Below, one piece after another: positions 1-5,395 of a stretch of DNA of 8,323 nucleotides (positions within the stretch are counted from its first letter, which is position 1; each line of letters begins with the position of its first letter). The notes under the pieces were generated by a model. It worked only from the letters and a program-made list of their open reading frames with translations. It was not told the DNA's origin and made no database searches. The translations under genes were made by a program, and so were the position numbers. This stretch comes from Candidatus Rokuibacteriota bacterium (lineage in GTDB: Bacteria; Methylomirabilota; Methylomirabilia; Rokubacteriales; JACPHL01): contig JACPHL010000224.1 in NCBI GenBank assembly GCA_016188625.1, forward strand, positions 1-8,323, in the 5' to 3' direction.

Positions 1-1263
1 CTGACACCCCCACAGCAAGTCGTTCAGCTTCGCGAAATTGTCGTTAAGGATGTCAAGGTACTCGCTCTCGATCCGGCGCATCCACCAGGCCGATTCGAGG
101 GGCGCCAGGCGCATCTCGGGCGGATAGGGGCTGACGAACCTGACCGTCACCTCCTTGAATCCGGCCGTCTCAAGGAGGAAGCGAGCCAGCAGCGGGTGGA
201 TCGGCTTCTGGTGGGTCGGGTCGAGGTAGAACGCCCCGCTGAAGACGGACAGGCACGCCGGGTTCGGCGTCTCGGCGACGAAGACGCCGCCCGGCCGGAG
301 CCTGGCGTGGACGAGCTGGACCAGGGCGACCAGGCCCCGCGGCTCGAGGTGCTCGATCAGGTGAGCGCAGAAGACCCCGCCGAGGGAGCCGTCGGGCAGC
401 GCTTGGAGGTGGGCCAGGGCGTCGGCCTCCTCGGCGGCGAGCCCCCGCGCGCGACAGGCCTCGACCATGCGGGGGTTGGTGTCCACCCCACGCGCCACAA
501 GGCCCGCCTCCCGGCAGAGCTCGAGGAACTCGCCCCGCCCGCAGCCGAGGTCCAGGATCGGCCCCTCCGGGAACTCGCTGAGGTGCGCCCGCTGGCGCTC
601 CTTGATCTCAGCCCGGCTCCCGCGGTGGAGGTCCTCGAAGACGAGGTGATGCTCGGCCGTGAGCTCCCCCATCCCGGCGGGGACCTGAGGCGCAGCGGGG
701 ACGGCCGCGGGGAGACGGCGGGCGGTCGCGAGGGCGTCCAGGTGCCCGGTGAGCCGGGCCACCTCGGCCTTCAGGGCCTCCACCCGGGCAAACAGCTCCC
801 GATGGCGGCGCTCCTCTTCGGTGTGCGCGAGCGTCATCTGCTCCTGAGCCTGGTCGAGGCGGTGGGCGATCTCGCGCAGGTGGTCCCGGATCTGGGGGGC
901 GAAGGAGTTCAGGAGCTGGACCAGGTGGGAGTTGACCCGGGCCTGCCGGGCGAGCGCGAGCCCGATGAAGGGGCGGCCGAGCCGCTGGACGACCCGCTTC
1001 AGGGCCACGAGCACCGGGCCGACGACCCGCCTGTGGGAGGTGATCGGCTCCGGCTCCTTGGGGTCCCAGATGTCGTTGAGCGTGGTCAGGTGGAAGTCCA
1101 GCTCGTCGCGGTAGCCGGGCAGGACCTCCTGGACCTCCAGCTCCATCTGGGTGATCCGGCGGATCTCCTCCTCGGAGTAGAAGCCCGAGGCCTTGCGCTG
1201 GCGGACCCGCTCCTTGATCTCCTCCATGAGCCGGGCCACGTCCACGGTCGGCTCCTCGGCCAT
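1..1263 (-). CDS. Coiled-coil class I SAM methyltransferase, probable polysaccharide chain terminator (3' end cut by window)
   Basis: The minus-strand frame opens with ATG at 1263 and stays open for 421 codons to base 1, so the stop lies outside the window. Residues 1-80 are charged. Residues about 80-107 form a hydrophobic/basic, probably amphipathic helix. Residues about 110-182 are heptad-like and rich in Glu, Arg and Leu, predicting a coiled coil. A Pro/Ala linker (about 183-197) leads to a Rossmann methyltransferase domain: motif I ILDLGCGRGEF (236-246), acidic post-I residue in GVDTNP (259-264), HLIEHLEP (301-308), LRPGGVFVAETPNP (322-335), then FYLDPTHQKPIHP (345-357). The last motif is typical of methyltransferases in polysaccharide loci, including WbdD-like ones. 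The gene follows wzt by 11 nt. No kinase domain is visible. The inferred role is methylation of the non-reducing end of the exported glycan, setting chain length. A within-chain or other sugar O-methyltransferase is also possible. The fold is certain; the terminator role is moderately supported. Confidence 0.85.
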   Translation of the reverse strand, partial: MAEEPTVDVARLMEEIKERVRQRKASGFYSEEEIRRITQMELEVQEVLPGYRDELDFHLTTLNDIWDPKEPEPITSHRRVVGPVLVALKRVVQRLGRPFIGLALARQARVNSHLVQLLNSFAPQIRDHLREIAHRLDQAQEQMTLAHTEEERRHRELFARVEALKAEVARLTGHLDALATARRLPAAVPAAPQVPAGMGELTAEHHLVFEDLHRGSRAEIKERQRAHLSEFPEGPILDLGCGRGEFLELCREAGLVARGVDTNPRMVEACRARGLAAEEADALAHLQALPDGSLGGVFCAHLIEHLEPRGLVALVQLVHARLRPGGVFVAETPNPACLSVFSGAFYLDPTHQKPIHPLLARFLLETAGFKEVTVRFVSPYPPEMRLAPLESAWWMRRIESEYLDILNDNFAKLNDLLWGCQ

Positions 1264-1274
1264 GTCGTCCTCCC
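1264..1274 (-). promoter_or_regulatory. Ribosome binding site of the methyltransferase gene
   Basis: The minus strand reads GGGAGGACGAC directly before the ATG at 1263. The GGGAGG core lies 5 nt from the start codon and fits 16S complementarity. It decides the start and fills the whole 11-nt gap after the wzt stop codon, consistent with co-transcription and coupled translation. Confidence 0.8.
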
Positions 1275-2531
1275 CTACTTGCCCAGGCGCCACCGGTGCG
1301 GGAGGCGGGCGACCCCGGCGTCCTTCACCCGCGACCGGATCGCGAAGGGGTAGAGCCGGCTGTGATAGTCGTAGGGCTGGCCGTCGCGGGCGTGGACGGC
1401 CACGTCGAGGAGGTACTCCCCCTCCACCAGGTCGAGTCGCTCCAGGCTCACGCTCACCTCGCCCTCGCCATCCAGCTTGGGGAGCGCCAACCCCTCGACG
1501 GCGGTATTGGTCCCGTAGCAGCACACCCCGTCCCGCCGGAAGATCCCGATCCCGAAGACCGGATCATCCACCGGCCGATGGGCCTGGTAGGTGATGGCGA
1601 TGGTACAGGACTCGCCCGTGTCGTAGAGGTAGCGTTCCTGGCCCGCTCCATCGACGAGCCGGACGCCCGTGATCTCGACCTCGCGGCTCCCCCAGCGCTG
1701 CGCGGTCCCCGCGGCCGCCTGAGCCTCCGCCTGCCGGTGCGCGACGCCCAGCGTCCGGGCCTCCTCCTCGGCGACGTGGGCGAGGTAGCGGTCGATGACC
1801 TCCCGCGTCCGGCCCTGGGCCCGGAGGATCCCCCGGTCGAGCCAGACCGCCTCGTCAGAGAGCCGCTCGACGGTGCCGAGGTCGTGGGAGACGAAGCAGA
1901 TGGTCTTCCCCCTCGCCTTGAACTCCTGGATCTTGCCGACGCACTTGTGCTGGAAGGCCTCGTCCCCGACCGCCAGGACCTCGTCGATCAGGAGGATCTC
2001 GGGGTCCACGGTGACGGCGATGGCGAAGCCGAGACGCATGTACATCCCCGAGGAGTAGGTCTTCACGGGGTTGTCGATGAACCCCTCCAGGCCGGCGAAG
2101 CGGACGATCTCGTCGAACCGCTCCCGGATCTCGCCCCGGGACAGCCCGAGCAGGATCCCGCTCACGAAGATGTTCTCCCGCCCCGTGAACTCGGGGTGGA
2201 AGCCCGCCCCCAGCTCGATGAGGGCCGAGACGCGGCCGTCCACCTCGACCCGGCCGGCGGTGGGCTTGAGGATCCCGCCGATGAGCTTGAGGAGGGTCGA
2301 TTTGCCCGAGCCGTTCGAGCCGATGATCCCCACCATCCGGCCGCGGGGGACCTCGAGGGTGACGTCGCGGAGGGCCCACAGCTCCTCCCCGCTGAAGAGC
2401 CCGCCCCGGCCGCCCCGGACGAAGAGGTCCTTGACCGTGGTCACCTGGCGACCCCGAAAGAGGCGGAAGCGCTTGGAGACCGCCTGAAGCCTGACCGCCA
2501 CCGCCTCCGCCTCCCCTGCGTGGCCCGCCAC
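1275..2531 (-). CDS. wzt: Wzt-type polysaccharide ABC exporter ATPase with C-terminal carbohydrate-binding domain
   Basis: A 418-residue ATPase subunit of an O-antigen/teichoic-acid-type ABC exporter, acting on the cytoplasmic face with the permease encoded just upstream. Walker A is GSNGSGKST (71-79), the signature is YSSGM (159-163), Walker B is ILLIDE (179-184) and the H-loop histidine is in FVSHD (His216). After the ATPase core (to about 250) comes an Ala/Glu-rich linker and then a beta-rich domain (about 280-418: VEITGVRLVDGAG, FGIGIFRRDG, GEYLLDVAVHARDG). This matches the Wzt C-terminal domain, which in characterised systems binds the modified non-reducing end of the glycan before export. 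Length fits Wzt proteins carrying this domain rather than the short TagH/KpsT-like form. The GTG at 2531 lies 3 nt after the wzm stop. An in-frame GTG at 2501, preceded by GGGGAGGCGGAGGCG, would give MAVRLQAVSKRF and is a credible alternative start. Confidence 0.95.
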   Translation of the reverse strand: MAGHAGEAEAVAVRLQAVSKRFRLFRGRQVTTVKDLFVRGGRGGLFSGEELWALRDVTLEVPRGRMVGIIGSNGSGKSTLLKLIGGILKPTAGRVEVDGRVSALIELGAGFHPEFTGRENIFVSGILLGLSRGEIRERFDEIVRFAGLEGFIDNPVKTYSSGMYMRLGFAIAVTVDPEILLIDEVLAVGDEAFQHKCVGKIQEFKARGKTICFVSHDLGTVERLSDEAVWLDRGILRAQGRTREVIDRYLAHVAEEEARTLGVAHRQAEAQAAAGTAQRWGSREVEITGVRLVDGAGQERYLYDTGESCTIAITYQAHRPVDDPVFGIGIFRRDGVCCYGTNTAVEGLALPKLDGEGEVSVSLERLDLVEGEYLLDVAVHARDGQPYDYHSRLYPFAIRSRVKDAGVARLPHRWRLGK

Positions 2532-2534
2532 CCC

Positions 2535-3311
2535 CTAGACCTCCTCGGCCAGGCTGTCCCGGAGCCGGTCGAACACCCAGTAGCCGCCCACGAAGGCCCC
2601 GAGCGCGAAGAGGGCGACGACGCCGAGGTGGAGCCAGTGCGGGGGGGCGCCGAAGAAGAAGACGTTCTGGTAGCCCTGGATGAGCCCGGCCAGGGGGTTC
2701 AGGAAGTAGAGCGGCTGGAGCCAGGCGGGGACCGTCGAGACGGGGTAGAGGATCGGGGAGAGGAAGAACAGGAGGATCAGGAGGTTCCCGAGGATCTGCT
2801 CGACGTCGCGGAGGTGGACGTTCAGGGCGGACAGCGGCAGGGCCAGCCCCGCCGTGAGGACCAGCTGGAGGAGTAGGAGGAGGGGGAGGAACGCCAGGGC
2901 CGGGGTCAGGCGGATCCCGAAGGCGAGCAGGAACACGATCAGGAGCGGGAGGGAGAGGAGGAAGTTCGCCAGGTTCGAGAGGACGGAGACGAGGGGGAGG
3001 ATCTCGGCCGGGAAGAAGACCCGCTTGACCAGGGCCCCGCTCCCCACGATCACCCCCACGGCGTGGCCGAGGGAGGAGGAGAACCAGAGCCACGGCAGGA
3101 GCCCGGAGAAGAGGAAGACGGCGTACCCCTCCAGGGGGACCCGGAGGTAGACGGAGAAGACCAGGACGTAGACGCCCATGAGGAGGAGGGGGTTGAGGAA
3201 CGACCAGAGGAAGCCGAGGAGCGAGCCCCGATAGCGGGCCCGAAGCTCCCGGACGACCAGGGTCGCGATGAGGACGCGGTACCGGTAGAGCTCGGCCAGG
3301 TGGGCGGTCAT
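2535..3311 (-). CDS. wzm: Wzm-type polysaccharide ABC exporter permease (ABC-2 family)
   Basis: A 258-residue inner-membrane permease that would form the channel for lipid-linked polysaccharide together with Wzt. The N-terminal interface helix contains RELRARYRGS (21-30). About six hydrophobic segments follow, roughly at 33-57, 63-90, 105-132, 138-162, 172-191 and 228-247. The family motifs LNVHLRDVEQILG (163-175) and NPLAGLIQGYQNV (205-217) are present. I chose ATG 3311 because it gives the family's usual length and N-terminus. The frame is open further upstream to 3641, but that extension would overlap abiEii by about 185 nt and shows no permease character. GGAAGG lies only 2 nt from the ATG, a poor Shine-Dalgarno spacing. 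The gene is separated from wzt by 3 nt and is the first gene after the AbiE module, so it probably needs its own promoter. Confidence 0.93.
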   Translation of the reverse strand: MTAHLAELYRYRVLIATLVVRELRARYRGSLLGFLWSFLNPLLLMGVYVLVFSVYLRVPLEGYAVFLFSGLLPWLWFSSSLGHAVGVIVGSGALVKRVFFPAEILPLVSVLSNLANFLLSLPLLIVFLLAFGIRLTPALAFLPLLLLLQLVLTAGLALPLSALNVHLRDVEQILGNLLILLFFLSPILYPVSTVPAWLQPLYFLNPLAGLIQGYQNVFFFGAPPHWLHLGVVALFALGAFVGGYWVFDRLRDSLAEEV

Positions 3312-3320
3312 AGCCTTCCA

Positions 3321-3344
3321 ATTATAGACCAGGGTCCTGGGTCT
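3321..3344 (-). promoter_or_regulatory. Candidate wzm promoter: perfect TATAAT and overlapping imperfect palindrome
   Basis: On the minus strand a perfect TATAAT occupies 3326-3321, only 9 nt before the wzm ATG. An initiation point about 7 nt downstream would leave almost no leader, so the mRNA could be leaderless. No convincing -35 is visible: TTAAGA at 15-nt spacing is the best, with four of six matches. Immediately upstream is the imperfect palindrome AGACCCAGGACCCTGGTCT (minus strand, 3344-3326), which could be an operator or a small hairpin. This is an inference from sequence alone. Confidence 0.4.
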
Positions 3345-3385
3345 TAAGTATCGAGAATTTCGAGCCGACCAGCTTGCAGAAGGCA

Positions 3386-3417
3386 GCAGGGCGCCTGACC
3401 TTCGGGCGACGCCCTGC
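3386..3417 (-). terminator. Hairpin downstream of abiEii, possible weak terminator
   Basis: A perfect 8-bp inverted repeat, GCAGGGCG / CGCCCTGC (3386-3393 and 3410-3417), encloses a 16-nt loop, starting about 40 nt after the abiEii stop codon. The bases that follow on the minus strand are only mildly pyrimidine-rich, with no U-tract, so classical intrinsic termination is uncertain. It could also stabilise the 3' end of the AbiE transcript. Confidence 0.4.
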
Positions 3418-3456
3418 CCGATCGTATGGCGTCCGATCATGGCCCGCCCGAGGCCT

Positions 3457-4296
3457 TCAGGTGATCCCAACCTGACGGAGCGCCCGCCGGACGGGACGGA
3501 ACACTTGGTCGAAGTCAGGCAGGAGCGCGACCTCGGCGGAGAGCCGTGCCCCCCACAGCCGACGGTAGCGCGGCTCTTTCTCTCGGAGACTGCCTCGGAG
3601 GTTTTTGAGTTCCTGACCCCGAGCTTCCAGCTTGCGACCAACGGCCTCCATCACCTGCGCGAGCGCGACGTGCCCGTACTCGATCAGATGCCAGAGGTCG
3701 TAGAGGTCCCGGGGTTCGTTCCGGGCCCGGTCGAGCACAGCCAGAACTTTCTCCGCGGCGATCTCGGAGAGTGAATAGACCCTGACGCTCGCGTCTCCGG
3801 GCAGGTCCTTGTACTCGGGATAGGCGCGGAGCACCTGGTGCTCCTCGATCGGAAAAACGATCGCCTCCTGAATAGTGATATCCACCTTCACCTCCTTGCC
3901 GTGTGGGCCGCCGGGCAGGGGACCTTCGTAGCCCAGGTAGAAGGTGTGGCTGTTCGCGTGCGGATGCCGGTCCTCCCTTGCATACTTCAAGATCACCCCA
4001 GATGCCCGGTGAGCGGCCTCGAAAGGCTCGTCCAGCTCCCGGCGGACGGTTTCAAATGCCACCGGGTGCATCAGGGTAAAGTCGAGGTCCTCGGAGAAGC
4101 GGTAGTCGGGGAAATAGCACTTCTTGAGGGCGGTCCCTCCCTTGAAGATCAGGCGCTCGCGGAGCGGGCTCCTGGAGAGACCGACCAGGAACCAGGAAAG
4201 ACAGTAGTCGCGCTCGAGGACCGCCTCCGGGATCCGGCGGCCGCCCGCGCGGGCCAGGCGGTTGGAGAGCAGTGAGAGGTTGCGCTGGGGTATCAC
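3457..4296 (-). CDS. abiEii: AbiEii-family nucleotidyltransferase toxin
   Basis: A 279-residue protein of the AbiEii/AbiGii nucleotidyltransferase family, the toxin half of type IV AbiE systems. The fold's signature motifs are intact: KGGTALKK (52-59) followed by FSEDLDF (67-73) with the metal-binding aspartates, KVDIT (137-141) with the third acidic residue, and AEKVLAVLDRARNEPRDLYDL (181-201) with conserved Lys, Arg and Asp. Characterised relatives act on nucleotides or tRNA: the related MenT toxins transfer nucleotides to tRNA acceptor ends, and streptococcal AbiEii binds GTP. The cognate antitoxin gene ends 4 nt before the GTG start at 4296. The Shine-Dalgarno signal is weak, so translational coupling to the antitoxin is likely. 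The N-terminus (IPQRNLSLLSNRLAR) looks complete, and no disruption is seen. Base composition is less GC-rich than in the flanking sugar genes. The family call is firm; the cellular target cannot be read from sequence. Confidence 0.93.
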   Translation of the reverse strand: MIPQRNLSLLSNRLARAGGRRIPEAVLERDYCLSWFLVGLSRSPLRERLIFKGGTALKKCYFPDYRFSEDLDFTLMHPVAFETVRRELDEPFEAAHRASGVILKYAREDRHPHANSHTFYLGYEGPLPGGPHGKEVKVDITIQEAIVFPIEEHQVLRAYPEYKDLPGDASVRVYSLSEIAAEKVLAVLDRARNEPRDLYDLWHLIEYGHVALAQVMEAVGRKLEARGQELKNLRGSLREKEPRYRRLWGARLSAEVALLPDFDQVFRPVRRALRQVGIT

Positions 4297-4300
4297 CAGC

Positions 4301-5116
4301 TCAGGTCCACGCGACCGCGCGGAGTTCGGCCGGGCTGACGTTCAGACGCAGCCGCCATCGGCGGAGGTGCTTCCCTTCCGCCGGCACCACCGGGTCCAGG
4401 ATGACGTACGTTGAGGTGAGGCGGCGCTGGAGCGCCTTGGTAGCCTTCGGGGTTCCGATCTCGTAGAGTTCCAGAAGGAAGCCCAGCCGTCGGATGACGG
4501 CCCCGACCCGGAGGCGCAGCGCATATTCTACGAGTCTCGAGATCTGGACTTTCTCTCGCTGGATCCAGAGCCCCTTGGCCACTTCGGTAAGCCCGCCGCA
4601 ATACTCGGGATGTCGAAGTCCGTCGATCACCGTACGCTCGAGGTCGCTCACCCGGACCGTTTCCTGCTTCGTCACCCAGTGCGGCACAATCCCGAAAAGG
4701 TATCTCCGCTGGCAGCGAACAAATCGGAACTCGGTGCCCCCGATCGTCCGGGGCCGGACCAAACGCGACGTGCTCACATAGACCACCAGCCGGGGCTGGG
4801 TGACCATCTGGTGGATCTCCATGGCGGTGCCATGGGAGAGGTAGTACTCCTTCCCTCCGACCAGGGCTTTGGCCACCAGGAAGGGGTCCCCCATGTACTC
4901 TCGCTCCCGCCCCAGCTCGAAGGGAACCAGCACAAAAAGGCCCGGCTTGAGGCGCGCGGCTACCCCGCGATGGACCAGCTTCCGGACAAAGCTCCTGGCG
5001 GAGGCCTCGCGGAGCCCGGTGATGGTCGCTACGTCCTCGAGGGTGAACAGGGTCCTGCTGCGCTCATGGAGCGCCGTGACCAAACGTGCGGCCTTGGGTC
5101 CTAGCGTCTTCAGCAC
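4301..5116 (-). CDS. abiEi: AbiEi-family antitoxin / transcriptional autorepressor
   Basis: A 271-residue AbiEi-type antitoxin. Residues about 8-65 form a winged helix-turn-helix (TLEDVATITGLREASARSFV, then a basic RLKPGLFVL wing). The rest matches the AbiEi C-terminal domain, with the family segments YYLSHGTAMEIHQM (91-104) and VSDLERTVIDGLRHPEYCGG (156-175). In studied systems AbiEi neutralises the toxin without binding it (type IV) and represses its own operon by binding paired inverted repeats in the promoter. The GTG start at 5116 is supported by AGGA 7 nt upstream (minus-strand bases 5127-5124) and by an in-frame TAG five codons earlier. The upstream DNA carries a promoter and two palindromic sites of the expected kind. 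The gene directly precedes abiEii. Confidence 0.92.
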   Translation of the reverse strand: MLKTLGPKAARLVTALHERSRTLFTLEDVATITGLREASARSFVRKLVHRGVAARLKPGLFVLVPFELGREREYMGDPFLVAKALVGGKEYYLSHGTAMEIHQMVTQPRLVVYVSTSRLVRPRTIGGTEFRFVRCQRRYLFGIVPHWVTKQETVRVSDLERTVIDGLRHPEYCGGLTEVAKGLWIQREKVQISRLVEYALRLRVGAVIRRLGFLLELYEIGTPKATKALQRRLTSTYVILDPVVPAEGKHLRRWRLRLNVSPAELRAVAWT

Positions 5117-5143
5117 CAGTGAATCCTATTTTATTATCATTAT

Positions 5144-5160
5144 GTGCCTTATAGGGGCAC
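5144..5160 (-). promoter_or_regulatory. Candidate AbiEi operator 1 (overlaps transcription start)
   Basis: The near-palindrome GTGCCTTATAGGGGCAC (plus strand) has perfect 5-bp arms GTGCC/GGCAC around a TTATAGG centre. It abuts the -10 hexamer at 5161-5166 and should span the transcription start, a position suited to repression. A close copy lies 73 bp away. Assignment to AbiEi is inferred from known autoregulation in the family. Confidence 0.6.
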
Positions 5161-5216
5161 ATTTTACATCAACATAGAACTTCGTTCAAGAAGATATTAT
5201 ATTTTTATATCAATTA
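5161..5216 (-). promoter_or_regulatory. abiE promoter with UP-like AT tract
   Basis: On the minus strand TTGAAC (5189-5184) and TAAAAT (5166-5161) are separated by exactly 17 nt, matching a sigma70-type -35/-10 pair at four and five of six positions. Upstream, 5216-5190 is almost pure A/T and lies where an UP element would contact the RNA polymerase alpha subunits. The predicted start near 5154 gives a leader of about 38 nt before the abiEi GTG. Both spacing and position agree with the gene. Confidence 0.65.
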
Positions 5217-5233
5217 GTGCCCTTATAGGACAC
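5217..5233 (-). promoter_or_regulatory. Candidate AbiEi operator 2 (upstream)
   Basis: GTGCCCTTATAGGACAC (plus strand) is an imperfect palindrome with arms GTGCCC/GGACAC (one mismatch) around TTATA. It shares the GTGCC, TTATAGG and CAC blocks with the site at 5144-5160. The two sites start 73 bp apart, close to seven helical turns, so bound proteins would sit on the same DNA face and could loop or bend the promoter between them. Confidence 0.55.
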
Positions 5234-5362
5234 GAATTGCAACAGAAATATAGCTGATGCGCCCGCCTATTAAGGGCTTTGCGGAGTCGGCCCCCCGGCA
5301 GGCCCCGAAACCTTTTCGCCGGCGGATCGGGGTCCCCGCCGGGCCGAAGGACCGGTGGGGTG
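5234..5362. other. Non-coding spacer between rmd and the abiE promoter
   Basis: No credible gene is seen on either strand. Composition changes abruptly, from AT-rich below about 5260 to GC-rich above it. The GC-rich part has several short inverted repeats, including CGAAACCTTTTCG (perfect 5-bp arms), CCCCGA/TCGGGG around it, and GGGGTCCCC. It may be structured 3' untranslated RNA or a REP-like element. A sequence weakly resembling the two operators lies at 5261-5277. Confidence 0.5.
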
Positions 5363-5392
5363 CTCGGTTGGGGGGCAGCGCCCCCCTCCGAG
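5363..5392 (-). terminator. Strong GC-rich hairpin at the end of the rmd operon
   Basis: CTCGG (5363-5367) and GGGGGGC (5370-5376) pair with GCCCCCC (5380-5386) and CCGAG (5388-5392), giving up to 12 bp with a small internal loop and the 3-nt loop AGC. It begins 3 nt after the stop codon of the reductase gene. No U-tract follows on the minus strand, so it could be a factor-assisted terminator, a U-less terminator or a 3'-end stabiliser rather than a classical intrinsic terminator. Confidence 0.55.
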
Positions 5393-5395
5393 TGA

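Noticed and set aside
196-2876. Long open frames on the plus strand (196-1353 and 1296-2876)
   Set aside because: They are antisense to the methyltransferase, wzt and wzm genes, give low-complexity Glu/Pro/Arg/Gly-rich translations and contain no family motif. GC-rich DNA commonly produces such frames.
1855-3321. 488-codon minus-strand frame across wzm and wzt
   Set aside because: It is an alternative frame of two clear genes, with a Pro/Arg/Gly-dominated translation and no domain.
3312-3641. Upstream extension of the wzm reading frame
   Set aside because: It would overlap the 3' part of abiEii in another frame and adds about 110 residues without resemblance to the permease family. The ATG at 3311 gives the normal length.
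4294-4303. Possible frameshifted or fused AbiEi-AbiEii protein
   Set aside because: Both proteins have complete family-like termini. The TGA at 4301-4303 and GTG at 4294-4296 with a 4-nt gap are a normal tight operon junction.
5177-5220. Possible IS end or attachment site in the AT-rich stretch
   Set aside because: No terminal inverted repeat pair, target duplication, transposase or integrase is visible. The tract is better explained as a promoter with an UP element.
5144-5233. CRISPR-like repeat pair
   Set aside because: Only two imperfect 17-mers with a 56-nt interval, no further units and no cas genes. Their position around a promoter fits operators.
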